Shown one piece after another: positions 39,725 through 47,998 of a stretch of DNA of 64,000 nucleotides. Position 1 is the stretch's first letter. Every line of letters starts with the position of its first letter. This stretch comes from JBBQNR01 sp963774075 (GTDB taxonomy: Bacteria > Actinomycetota > Thermoleophilia > Solirubrobacterales > JBBDJG01), in contig CAVZDP010000001.1 in NCBI GenBank assembly GCA_963774075.1, positions 296,720 to 360,719 of the forward strand, given 5' to 3'. Under the pieces are notes generated by a model, which saw nothing but the letters and a program-made list of their open reading frames with translations, was not told the DNA's origin and searched no databases. A program made the translations under genes and the position numbers.

Positions 39725-40599
39725 TCAGCGGTAGCTGTAGAAGCCGGCGCCCGACTTGCGGCCCAGCCGGCCCTCGCGCACGAGCTGCTTGATGCGCCCG
39801 GGCGGGTCGTGCGCGGCATCGCCGGTGTCCGCGTGCAGCGCTACGCCGATCGCCTCCGCCACGTCGATGCCTACCAGGTCGAGCAGCTCGAGCGGCCCCA
39901 TCGGGTGCGACGCGCCGAGCTTCATGCAGGCGTCGATCGCCTCGGGTTCCAAGCCCGTGCGCTCGAGCAGCCTGACGGCGTCGAACAGGTAGGGGAACAG
40001 GAGCCGGTTGACGACGAATCCCGGCTCGTCCGGCACCTCCACGGCGGTCTTGCCGATCGCCCGGCACAGCTCGATGGCCGCCTCCCTTGTGGCGGCGTCA
40101 GCCTCATCCGGGAAGCAGAGCTCGACCAGCTCCATGCGCTCGACGGGGTTGAAGACGTGCAGGCCGAAGAAGCGCTGGGGCCTCCCGGAGGAGCTCGCGA
40201 GGCCGGACACGCTCAGCGACGACGTGGTCGTGGCGATGATCGCTTCGCCGGGGAGGATCGCGCCGAGAGACTCGAGCAGCTCGTGCTTGACGTCCTCACG
40301 CTCGACCACGGCTTCCACCACCAGCCGCTCCTCGCCGAGACCGTCGAGCGCGGCCGTCACCTCGACGCGCCCGGATCCTCGCCTTCCCCGATCTTCTCGC
40401 AGAGGCGCCCCACGTCGGCCATCGCACGGGCGCTCGACTCAGGCGAGCGGGCCCACATCACGATGTCGATGCCCCGCGCCGCCGCGGCGGCCGCAACGCC
40501 GCACGCGATCGTCCCGGCGCCTGCCACCCCCAGCCGCATCAGGGGCCTGTCGGCCGCCGATTCGGCCTTCGGCGCGGGGGTTGGCTCCAGTTGACTCAC
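39725..40599 (-). pseudogene. 3-hydroxyacyl-CoA dehydrogenase (Hbd-like) split by a frameshift
   Basis: Read from 40599, the first frame gives the Rossmann start MRLGVAGAGTIACGVAAAAAARGIDIVMWAR and stops at 40357. The rest of the protein continues in another frame from about 40363 (LVVEAVVERED, TTTSSLSVSGLA, FGLHVFNPV, EPGFVVNRLLFPYLFDA, ASHPMGPLELLDLVGIDV, GRKSGAGFYSY). One base added in CCGGGC(C)GCGTC would join the halves without gap. The downstream half could start at GTG 40360 (GTGA overlap), but neither half would work alone. Sequencing error or fresh mutation are both possible. The role would be NAD-dependent oxidation in beta-oxidation with the genes at 40685-44259. Confidence 0.85.
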
Positions 40600-40606
40600 G
40601 AGTCAA
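40591..40606. promoter_or_regulatory. Palindromic operator between the hydroxyacyl-CoA dehydrogenase and thiolase genes
   Basis: TTGACTCACGAGTCAA is a perfect inverted repeat, with 7-base arms and a 2-base centre. It lies between divergent acyl-CoA-degradation genes, 79 bases before the thiolase ATG and over the possible GTG start (40599) of the dehydrogenase; ATG 40539 may be that gene's real start. The left arm also resembles a -35 box. The same arms recur at 46543-46558. TetR-family regulators of lipid catabolism bind sites of this kind; none is encoded in the window. Confidence 0.68.
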
Positions 40607-40684
40607 TCGGATAACATAAGCGTTCCCGGCACACCGGATCGCTCCAGTGCCTTCCGGGCGGTCCATCGACCAGCGGAGGCTCGC

Positions 40685-41869
40685 ATGCAGAACGGCAACG
40701 CCCGTGAGGTAGTGATCGTCGATGCTGTCCGGACACCGATTGGGCGGGGCCATCCGGAGAAGGGGTACTACCGGGACACCCACCCGAACGAGCTGCTCGG
40801 CACGTGCTTCAAAGAGGTAATCGATCGCGCCGGCATTCCGGCCGAGGCCGTCGAGGACGTCATCACCGGCTGCGTGCAGCAGATCGGCGAGCAGAGCTTC
40901 AACATCGGCCGCAACGCCTGGCTGCAGGCGGGCCTTCCGATCGAGACCCCCGCGACGACGGTCGACCGCCAGTGCGGCTCGGCCCAGCAGGCCGTCAACT
41001 TCGGCGCGGCGCTCGTCGGCTCCGGCGTCCACGACGTGGTGATCGGCGGCGGCGTCGAGCACATGGGCCACATCCCGATGGGCGTCACGTTCAACTTCGT
41101 GGACAAGGTCGGGTCACCCTGGCCGGACGAGCTCATGGCGCGCTACAACCTCGTGCCGCAGGGGATCTCGGCCGAGATGATCGCGGACAAGTGGGAGATC
41201 CCGCGCTCCGAGCTCGACGAGCTCGGGCTACGCTCGCACCAGCTCGCGCACCGCGCCACCGAGGAGGGCCGCTTCGAGCGCGAGACGGTTCCGATGAAAG
41301 TGCGCACGAACGGCAGCGAGGAGACCGTGCTGAACGACCAGGGCATACGCCCGGACACGAGTCTCGAGGCGCTTTCCGGCCTCAAGCCGGCGTTCAAGGA
41401 GGACGGAAAGGTGACGGCCGGCAACTCGAGCCAGATCTCCGACGGCGCCGCGGCGGTGCTGCTCATGACGCGCGAGAAGGCCGAGGAGTTCGGTCTGGAG
41501 CCGCGCGCACGGGTGCTCGACCAGACGACGGTCGGAGTGGATCCCGTGATCATGCTCACGGGGCCGATCCCGGCGACGCGCAAGCTCCTCGAGCGCAACA
41601 AGATGAAGATCGACGACATCGACCTGATCGAGATCAACGAGGCGTTTGCCTCCGTGGTCGCGGCCTGGAGGCGGGAGCTGGAGCCCGACATGGACCGCGT
41701 GAACGTGAACGGCGGCGCCATCGCCCTGGGGCACCCGCTCGGCTCCACGGGCGCGCGCCTCATCACCACCCTGCTGCACGAGCTCGAGCGCACGGACAAG
41801 GAGGTTGGCCTCGTGACGATGTGCTGCGGCGGCGGCCTCGGAACAGGCACGCTGATCCAGCGCGTCTGA
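40685..41869 (+). CDS. Thiolase, acetyl-CoA C-acetyltransferase family
   Basis: 394 residues with complete thiolase catalysis: nucleophilic Cys in TTVDRQCGSAQQAVNFGAAL (about 99), His in NVNGGAIALGHPLGSTGARL and the second Cys in TMCCGGGLGTGTLIQRV. It cleaves 3-ketoacyl-CoA with CoA. Similarity to steroid-degrading FadA5/FadA6-type thiolases is possible but cannot be settled by eye. It is followed by a pair of acyl-CoA dehydrogenases on the same strand and preceded by the palindromic operator. Confidence 0.92.
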   Translation: MQNGNAREVVIVDAVRTPIGRGHPEKGYYRDTHPNELLGTCFKEVIDRAGIPAEAVEDVITGCVQQIGEQSFNIGRNAWLQAGLPIETPATTVDRQCGSAQQAVNFGAALVGSGVHDVVIGGGVEHMGHIPMGVTFNFVDKVGSPWPDELMARYNLVPQGISAEMIADKWEIPRSELDELGLRSHQLAHRATEEGRFERETVPMKVRTNGSEETVLNDQGIRPDTSLEALSGLKPAFKEDGKVTAGNSSQISDGAAAVLLMTREKAEEFGLEPRARVLDQTTVGVDPVIMLTGPIPATRKLLERNKMKIDDIDLIEINEAFASVVAAWRRELEPDMDRVNVNGGAIALGHPLGSTGARLITTLLHELERTDKEVGLVTMCCGGGLGTGTLIQRV

Positions 41870-41921
41870 GGAGGCATTCGAGCGAGACGAGGGACTGGCG
41901 CGCTAGCGGAAGGAGGCGTAG

Positions 41922-43097
41922 ATGGACCTGACACTGAGTCCTAGCGAGGAGGCCTTCCGCGATGAGCTTCGCGGCTGGCTGGAGCAGAATCACCCCGGCG
42001 AGCCACCGGAGGACGACAGCGAGGCGTTCGAGTTCCGTCGCCGCTGGCAGGGCAAGCTTCACGACCGCGGCTGGGCCGGCCTGTCGTGGCCGAAGGAGTA
42101 CGGCGGCGCTGGCGCGACGCTGATCCAGCAGGCGATCTTCTCCGAGGAGATGGTGCGCGCAAACGCGCCGTCGCCGGCGAACATCCTCGGGCTCGCGATG
42201 GGCGGACCGGTCGTGATCACGCACGGCACCGACGAGCAAAAGCAGCTCTGGCTCGAAAAAATCCTGTCGGCCGAGGAGATCTGGTGTCAGGGGTTCTCCG
42301 AGCCGGACGCCGGCTCGGACCTCGCGGCGCTGAAGACGCGCGCCGTCAAGCGTGACGGCGAGTGGCTCGTGACGGGGCAGAAGGTCTGGACGACGTACGC
42401 TCACGTGGCGAAGTGGTGCATGCTGGTCGCCCGGACCGACACTGACGCGCCCAAGCACCAGGGCCTCACCTACTTCATCATGGACATGGAGCAGGAGGGC
42501 GTGGAGGTCAAGCCGCTCGTTCAGATCACCGGCGAGGCGGAGTTCAACGAGATCTTCATGGACGAGGCCCGCATCCCCGAGGGGAACGTGATCGGAGGCG
42601 AGGGCAACGGCTGGGCGGTTGCGATCACCACGCTCATGAACGAGCGTGCCGGGATCGCCTTCGCCTCGCAGGCGCTGCTCAAGATGCAGCTTCGCAAGCT
42701 GATCGAGCTCGCCAAGAGCACCGCCCCGAACGGGCGGGCAGCATCGGAAGACCCCGAGATCCGCCAGCGGCTCGCGCAGCTCTGCATCGAGTCGGAGATC
42801 CTACGACTGAGCGGATACCGGGGACTCACGCAGATCATGAAGACGGGCGTTCCCGGCCCGGAGGGCTCGCTCGGCAAGTGGCAGTGGTCGGACGCGAACC
42901 AGGCGCTGACCGAGCTCGCAATGGAGATCGAGGGGCCGTACTCGCAACTTCAGCACGACTCTCCTTACGACCTGGACGAGACCGACTGGCAGTACTTCTT
43001 CCTTCGCTCACGGGCGAACTCGATCGAGGGCGGCACGACCGAGATCCTCAGGAACATCGTGGCCGAGCGTGTCCTCGGCCTGCCAAAGCTTCGCTAA
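41922..43097 (+). CDS. Acyl-CoA dehydrogenase, first of a tandem pair
   Basis: 391 residues with the ACAD fold: LPKEYGGAGAT-type start (WPKEYGGAGATLIQQAIFSEE), FAD-binding WCQGFSEPDAGSDLAALKTRA and WLVTGQKVWTTYAHVAKW, the C-terminal SIEGGTTEILRNIVAERVLGLPK. The next ACAD begins 17 bases after it. In actinobacteria such adjacent unlike ACADs often assemble as alpha2beta2 heterotetramers that oxidise bulky acyl-CoAs, e.g. steroid side chains. The specific substrate is unknown. Confidence 0.92.
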   Translation: MDLTLSPSEEAFRDELRGWLEQNHPGEPPEDDSEAFEFRRRWQGKLHDRGWAGLSWPKEYGGAGATLIQQAIFSEEMVRANAPSPANILGLAMGGPVVITHGTDEQKQLWLEKILSAEEIWCQGFSEPDAGSDLAALKTRAVKRDGEWLVTGQKVWTTYAHVAKWCMLVARTDTDAPKHQGLTYFIMDMEQEGVEVKPLVQITGEAEFNEIFMDEARIPEGNVIGGEGNGWAVAITTLMNERAGIAFASQALLKMQLRKLIELAKSTAPNGRAASEDPEIRQRLAQLCIESEILRLSGYRGLTQIMKTGVPGPEGSLGKWQWSDANQALTELAMEIEGPYSQLQHDSPYDLDETDWQYFFLRSRANSIEGGTTEILRNIVAERVLGLPKLR

Positions 43098-43113
43098 CTG
43101 GGGGACGTATCGA

Positions 43114-44259
43114 ATGAACTTCGATCTCACCGACGAGCAGCGCATGCTTCAAGCGGCGGCGAAGGATTTTCTGGCCGCCCGCCTCAACTCGGAGAAGATC
43201 CGCGCACTCGCCGATTCGGACGACGCGTTCAGCGAGGACCTTTGGCGGGAGATGTCCGACCTCAACTGGCCCGGCTTGATGGTGTCGGAGGAAAGTGGCG
43301 GTCAGGAGCTGGGAACGGTCGAGCTCGCCGTATTGATGGAGCAGCTCGGCTATGCGCTGGTCCCGGGCCCGATCTTCTCCACGACGCTTTCCGGGCTCGC
43401 TCTCGAACAGGCCGGCACCGACAGTCTGCGCGAGCGCTATCTCGCGCCTGTGGCGTCGGGTCAGAAGCGCGGCACGATCGCGCTCTGGGACGCCGGCGCG
43501 GGTTGGACCCCGGAGGACATCAGGTTGGAGCCGGAGCGCTCGAACGGCGGGTACACACTGAACGGCGAGAAGGTGTTCGTGCTCGACGCCGCCACGGCGG
43601 ACTTCTTCATCGTTGGAGCCACCGAAGGGCGGCGCTTCATCGTCGACCGCGACGCCGACGGCGTGGCGATCACGCCGACACCCACCCTCGACGGCACGCG
43701 CAAGCAGTACACGGTCAAGCTCGACGGCGTACAGGTGGACGAGGACGCGGCCTTCGGTGGTAAAGGCGCGCTCGACGCCGCCCGCGACCGAGCCTACATC
43801 GCCCTCGCGGCAGAGCTCACGGGGGTGGCTCAGCGCGCGATGGAGATGGCGGTCGCCTACGCGAAGGAGCGCAAGCAGTTCGGGCGGCCGATCGGCGCCT
43901 ACCAGGCGGTCTCACACCAATGCGCGCAGATGCTGCTGGAGACCGAGGGTGCTCGCTCGCTCGTCTACTACGCGGCTTGGACAGCGGACAGCGAGCCCGA
44001 GACCGCACCGCTGGCCGCCTCCATGGCGAAGGCCTACGCATCCGACGCCGCCTGTCGCGTCACGCAGTCCGCGCTTCAGGTCCACGGCGGCATCGGCTTC
44101 ACGTGGGAGCACGACCTCCACTTCTGGCTCAAGCGCGCCCGCTGCGGGGCCGTCTACCTCGGCGGCTCACGCTGGCACAGAGAGCGAGTCGCGCGGCTGG
44201 CGGTCGATGGTCTTGCGCCCGCGCTGGGGGCGGAGCCCCTCGCGGCCGCCACAGGCTAA
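43114..44259 (+). CDS. Acyl-CoA dehydrogenase, second of a tandem pair
   Basis: 381 residues from ATG 43114 (GGGGGAC 7 bases upstream). N-terminal FDLTDEQRMLQAAAKDFLAARL, middle YTLNGEKVFVLDAATADFFIV, C-terminal RKQFGRPIGAYQAVSHQCAQMLLE and VHGGIGFTWEHDLHFWLKRA, where the Glu of TWEH matches the catalytic base position of many ACADs. The middle domain is more divergent than in the partner. This fits the catalytic-plus-structural division seen in heteromeric FadE pairs. It converges on a methyltransferase gene 3 bases away. Confidence 0.9.
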   Translation: MNFDLTDEQRMLQAAAKDFLAARLNSEKIRALADSDDAFSEDLWREMSDLNWPGLMVSEESGGQELGTVELAVLMEQLGYALVPGPIFSTTLSGLALEQAGTDSLRERYLAPVASGQKRGTIALWDAGAGWTPEDIRLEPERSNGGYTLNGEKVFVLDAATADFFIVGATEGRRFIVDRDADGVAITPTPTLDGTRKQYTVKLDGVQVDEDAAFGGKGALDAARDRAYIALAAELTGVAQRAMEMAVAYAKERKQFGRPIGAYQAVSHQCAQMLLETEGARSLVYYAAWTADSEPETAPLAASMAKAYASDAACRVTQSALQVHGGIGFTWEHDLHFWLKRARCGAVYLGGSRWHRERVARLAVDGLAPALGAEPLAAATG

Positions 44260-44262
44260 GAG

Positions 44263-45024
44263 CTAAGCGACCCGCCCGCCCACGAACTGCGTGAAGCCGG
44301 CCACGCGCTGGCGCACGTCCACGAAGCCCCTGTGCTCGAGCTCCCGTACGACCTCGTCGCGGTCGAACATCTTCACGCCGCTCCCCTTTCCGGCCAGTGA
44401 CTCGGCCGTCCGCAGCGGAGCCGAGCGCCCGCGGCAGGTCGTGAAGATGGCGATCCGGCCGCCCGGCGTCAGCACCGATGCCATGCGGTCGAGCGCTCTC
44501 GCCGGGTCGGCGAACAGGTGCAGCGCCGCGAAGCAGCAGACGGCGTCGAACGCGCGTGGCTTGAAGGGAAGCTCGACGGCGTCGCCGCGCACGAAGGCGA
44601 TGTTGTCCACGTCCGCGTTGCGCGGGTCGGCCGTTGCACGCTCGAGCATCGGCCGCGATGCGTCGATTCCGATCACGAGCCCGGTGTCGCCGACGGCGCG
44701 CGCGAACTCGCGCGAGAAGTTGCCGGGCCCGCAGGCGACGTCGAGCACCCCGTCGCCCGGCGCCAGGCTCAGTAGCATCCGCGCGATCCGGTGCTCGTCG
44801 TCCATGCCAGGGCCAAGGACGCCCTTGAACAGTCGCCCGAACCCGGGCCGCCACCAGCGCTCGTATATCCGCGTTACGAGCCTGACTCCCATGAGGTTCT
44901 GAACCGGGCCCGTCGATCGCAGCTCGCCGCCGAGGACGTCGACGTAGCCATTCACCGAGCGCGCGCGCTTGCGCGCGTCGGGGCGGAGCAATGCGAGCAC
45001 CCGCTCGGAGGCGACCTGGGTCAC
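44263..45024 (-). CDS. Class I SAM-dependent methyltransferase (UbiE/COQ5-like)
   Basis: 253 residues from GTG 45024. SAM motifs: GVLDVACGPGNFSREFAR (motif I), VIGIDASRPMLERA (motif II), VRGDAVELPFKPRAFDAVCCFAALHLFADPARALDRMASVLTPGGRIAIFT (post-I to III). The methyltransferase core belongs to the menaquinone/ubiquinone group but orphan members are common. A longer open frame to 45159 overlaps the upstream gene and lacks similarity. It is the last gene of a three-gene minus-strand unit. Confidence 0.83.
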   Translation of the reverse strand: MTQVASERVLALLRPDARKRARSVNGYVDVLGGELRSTGPVQNLMGVRLVTRIYERWWRPGFGRLFKGVLGPGMDDEHRIARMLLSLAPGDGVLDVACGPGNFSREFARAVGDTGLVIGIDASRPMLERATADPRNADVDNIAFVRGDAVELPFKPRAFDAVCCFAALHLFADPARALDRMASVLTPGGRIAIFTTCRGRSAPLRTAESLAGKGSGVKMFDRDEVVRELEHRGFVDVRQRVAGFTQFVGGRVA

Positions 45025-45037
45025 GCCGCTGGGCGGA

Positions 45038-45331
45038 TCATTCGCGCGAGCGGCCGTCGCCCAGCTCGAGGCTGGGAAGGGGCTGCTCGTGCTCCTGCAT
45101 GTGACCGGAGCCCTGCCCGCGCTCGGCCAGCCGCTCGAGCGACTCGATCGCCCGCTCACCCTCGCGCCGCGCGGGGTCGTCGGGCGGCAGGTCCTGGATC
45201 AGCCGCGCCAGACGCTGGCGAAGCTGGAGCGCGAAATGGGGGGTTGCGCCCCCGACGAGCTCGCGGATGTCGTCGACCGTCAGCCTGTGCCCAGGTCCGA
45301 GCCGGTCGGGCCGTTCTGTATTCCCGCTCAC
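45038..45331 (-). CDS. Small hypothetical protein between the lipoprotein and methyltransferase genes
   Basis: 97 residues, acidic and mostly helical. The conserved-looking core is GHRLTVDDIRELVGGATPHFALQLRQRLARLIQDLPPDDPARREGERAIESLERLAE. No signal peptide or membrane span. The start overlaps the lipoprotein stop by 4 bases, which supports a real gene translated in coupling. No family recognised. Confidence 0.6.
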   Translation of the reverse strand: MSGNTERPDRLGPGHRLTVDDIRELVGGATPHFALQLRQRLARLIQDLPPDDPARREGERAIESLERLAERGQGSGHMQEHEQPLPSLELGDGRSRE

Positions 45332-46509
45332 TGTGGTTGTCCCAGCCTGACGCGGACGATCTCGGCCAGCTCGTCGATCCTGCCCTGCACCTCCACGTTG
45401 ATCGCGGACTCGTCCCCCAGAAGCCAGGCGTGATTGTAAACGCCGCGCACGGGATCGCTCTGGTACCCGGGCTGGATGTCGAGCAGGAAGCTCTCGAGCG
45501 CGGGCGGCAGCCGCTCCGCGCTGTCGGTGAGAAGCAGTGGGCCGTACTTACCGCTCGCCGCGAGCGGCGCTGCGGCCGCCGCGTCGAGTGGGCGCTCGGC
45601 GTTGGCGAACACCAGCCCATGGCCGGGATCGCGCAGGCCCCAGCCAAACGTGCCGTCCGAGAAGCGCGCGAACTGGACGGCGTTCTCGACGGGCGTTCGC
45701 CCGCCGATCCGGCGCACGCGCCCGAGCCTCCTCAGCCTGCGAACCACCGTGTCCGAGATCACGCTCTCGGGTCCGAGCACGTAGATCGCAGGCCGGTCGC
45801 GTCGCTCGAGCGCGCGGCGCGTGGCGGCGGGCAGCGAGGAACGCCCGGCGAACAGGACCGAGTCGCCGGACTTCGCGGCCCACGCGGCGGCGGGCATCGC
45901 GAACCGCGGATCGGTGGCGGAAGCGATCACGACCGCGCTCGAGCGACTTCCGGTCACCCGGAAGGCGAACGAATCGATCGCGGCCGCGAGCTCGACGCCG
46001 CCCTCGCCGCGGATCCGCTGCGCGCGCAGACCCTCCGGCGCGCCGGCGCCCCCGATCAGGAAGGCCTGCCTTCGGCCCGCGAGGGGCGCGCCCTTCGGCT
46101 TCATGCGCAAGAGCGTGTTCGCGGTGATCTCCGGGACGTCGCCGTCCTGAGTCAGGAGCACCGGCGCCCGCAGGGGGGGCGCCATCAGGACCGACGCGGC
46201 GATCGCCGCCTCCCAGTCGTCCTCGTCCACGAGCGTCACCGCCTGGGGCCGCTGGGCCTCACGGAAGCCGGGGTATACGGCGCTCGCTGCCGCGGCGGCG
46301 TCCTGGAGCGGTTCCTCTCCGGGGACGCGCGTCGTGTTCTTGGTTGCGAGCAGGGGAAATCCGAGCGGGTTCTGGTTTCCCTGCTCGTCCTTCACCTGCT
46401 CCTCGATCTGGCTGCCCTCGAGCCCGCCGCCGCAGGCCGACAGGGCCAGTGAGGCACAGAGGCAGAGGAGGCACAGGAGCGGGCAGCGGACCGTCACGCG
46501 GACGAGCAC
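45328..46509 (-). CDS. Lipoprotein related to cell-wall-binding repeat 2 (CWB2) proteins
   Basis: 393 residues. The signal peptide ends in the lipobox LSAC (ALSACGGG). The mature part has repeated alpha/beta units: AVTLVDEDDWEAAIAASVLMAPPLRAPVLLTQDGDVP, AFLIGGAGAPEG and AIYVLGPESVISDTVVRRLRRLGRVRRIGGRTPVENAVQFAR. This last pattern matches the CWB2 modules that anchor proteins to wall polymers, though here they are degenerate. A role in envelope binding is inferred. The start is 33 bases from the palindrome at 46543. Confidence 0.72.
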   Translation of the reverse strand: MLVRVTVRCPLLCLLCLCASLALSACGGGLEGSQIEEQVKDEQGNQNPLGFPLLATKNTTRVPGEEPLQDAAAAASAVYPGFREAQRPQAVTLVDEDDWEAAIAASVLMAPPLRAPVLLTQDGDVPEITANTLLRMKPKGAPLAGRRQAFLIGGAGAPEGLRAQRIRGEGGVELAAAIDSFAFRVTGSRSSAVVIASATDPRFAMPAAAWAAKSGDSVLFAGRSSLPAATRRALERRDRPAIYVLGPESVISDTVVRRLRRLGRVRRIGGRTPVENAVQFARFSDGTFGWGLRDPGHGLVFANAERPLDAAAAAPLAASGKYGPLLLTDSAERLPPALESFLLDIQPGYQSDPVRGVYNHAWLLGDESAINVEVQGRIDELAEIVRVRLGQPQ

Positions 46510-46542
46510 GATAACCGAGCATCCGGGTACAATCCTTATTGG

Positions 46543-46558
46543 TTGACTGGTCAGTCAA
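46543..46558. promoter_or_regulatory. Second copy of the TTGACT-type palindromic operator
   Basis: TTGACTGGTCAGTCAA is a perfect inverted repeat with 7-base arms and a 2-base centre. It differs from the site at 40591-40606 only in the inner bases. It lies between the CWB2-like lipoprotein gene (minus) and an acyl-CoA dehydrogenase gene (plus, ATG 46618). TACAAT (46528-46533) just left of it could be a -10 box for plus-strand transcription, placing the palindrome at the start of transcription. Confidence 0.68.
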
Positions 46559-46617
46559 TCGCCGGAGCCCGTCGCCACTCGGGCAGGCCCGGCCGAAGAA
46601 CCGGGGGGCTTGACCCG

Positions 46618-47928
46618 ATGGACTTTCGCCTCAGCGATCAAAGCCAGGAGTGGAAGGACTACTGCCGCAAGTTCGCGCGGGATGTGATCAGGCCCGTCGC
46701 CCCGCAGCACGATCGCGAGGAGAGCGTTCCCTGGGGGGTCATGAAGGAGGCCTACGGATGGGACCTCGCCGGGTTCGGCTGGCTCAAGCAGCTACAGAAC
46801 GACCCCGAGGGCCTGAAGGGCGTCATCTACGCCGAGGAGCTTCATTGGGGCTGTGCGGGCATTGCGCTCGCCATCTCGGCCTCTTCGCTCTGCGCGGCCG
46901 GGATCGCCTCGTCGGGCACGCCCGAGCAGCTCGCGCGCTGGATCCCCGAGGTCGTCGGCAGCAAGGAGGAGCCGAAGATCGGCGCCTACGCGGTCACCGA
47001 GCCGCAGGCCGGCTCGGACGTCAAGTCGCTGCGCACGACAGCGAAGCGTGACGGCGACGATTGGATCATCAACGGCACCAAGACCTTCATCTCGAACGGC
47101 GGCATCGCCGACGTGACCGTCGTCGTCGCCACCGTGGACCCGGAGCTCGGTCACCGCGGCCAGGCGTCCTTCATCGTCACCAAGGACAACCCGGGCCTCA
47201 AGCTCGGCAAGAAAGAGTCGAAGCTCGGCATCCGAGCCTCCCAGACCGCGGAGATCGTGCTCGAGGACTGCCGCATCCCCGGTGACCTACTGCTCGGCGG
47301 CGAGGAGAAGCTGCAGCGAAAGCTGGAGCGCGCGCGCTCCGGGAAGCGCTCCGGCGCTTCGGGCGCGCTTGCCACGTTCGAGATCACCCGCCCGACGGTT
47401 GGCGCCTCGGCACTCGGGATCGCGCAGGCCGCTTACGAGTGGACCCTCGAGTACCTCGCGGGTCGCAGCGAGAACGGCATCCCGTTGCTCGAGCAGCAGC
47501 GCATCCAGCAGGTGGTCGCCGACGTGGCCACCGAGATCGAAGCCGCGCGCATGCTCGTTTGGCGGGCGGCCTGGATGGGGCGCAACGGCGTTCCGATGAC
47601 GGGCGGCCAGGGATCGATGTCGAAGCTGAAGGGCGGCGACGTGGCGATGTGGGCCACCACGACGCTGATGGATCTCGTCGGCCCGCAGTCGCAGTCCACC
47701 GACTGCCCGCTCGAGAAGTGGTTCCGCGACGCCAAGATCTACCAGATCTTCGAGGGCACGGCCCAGATCCAGCGGCTCGTCATCGCGCGCATGCAGGCGG
47801 CCGAGTACGCGGAGCGACTCGACTTCGCGCACCAGATCGCGGTGAGCAACGGCAAGGTGTACGCGCAGGCGCCCGGCAACGCTCCTTCCGAGCAGCCGGC
47901 CGAGCGCGAAGCCGTCCCCGCGGCGTAG
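46618..47928 (+). CDS. Acyl-CoA dehydrogenase
   Basis: 436 residues from ATG 46618. Features: FRLSDQSQEWKDYCRKFARDVIRPVAPQHD, IGAYAVTEPQAGSDVKSLRTTAKRDGDDWIINGTKTFISNGG (FAD binding), SKLGIRASQTAEIVLEDCRIP, and a C-terminus with KIYQIFEGTAQIQRLVIARM, where Glu of FEGT is the usual catalytic base. A segment rich in Arg/Lys/Ser (LQRKLERARSGKRSGASGA, about 239-257) is an insertion relative to short-chain enzymes. The Ala/Glu-rich tail is unusual. It stands alone behind the palindromic operator. Confidence 0.92.
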   Translation: MDFRLSDQSQEWKDYCRKFARDVIRPVAPQHDREESVPWGVMKEAYGWDLAGFGWLKQLQNDPEGLKGVIYAEELHWGCAGIALAISASSLCAAGIASSGTPEQLARWIPEVVGSKEEPKIGAYAVTEPQAGSDVKSLRTTAKRDGDDWIINGTKTFISNGGIADVTVVVATVDPELGHRGQASFIVTKDNPGLKLGKKESKLGIRASQTAEIVLEDCRIPGDLLLGGEEKLQRKLERARSGKRSGASGALATFEITRPTVGASALGIAQAAYEWTLEYLAGRSENGIPLLEQQRIQQVVADVATEIEAARMLVWRAAWMGRNGVPMTGGQGSMSKLKGGDVAMWATTTLMDLVGPQSQSTDCPLEKWFRDAKIYQIFEGTAQIQRLVIARMQAAEYAERLDFAHQIAVSNGKVYAQAPGNAPSEQPAEREAVPAA

Positions 47929-47998
47929 CCGCCGCACTCGTCACGGCGTAACCGGGTCCAGCCGGTCCAGCGCTTCCCTCGGCTAGCCTGAGGGGCAG

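Noticed and set aside
44791..46452. A 553-residue plus-strand open frame
   Set aside because: Antisense to the CWB2-like lipoprotein and its neighbours, low-complexity composition, no motif.
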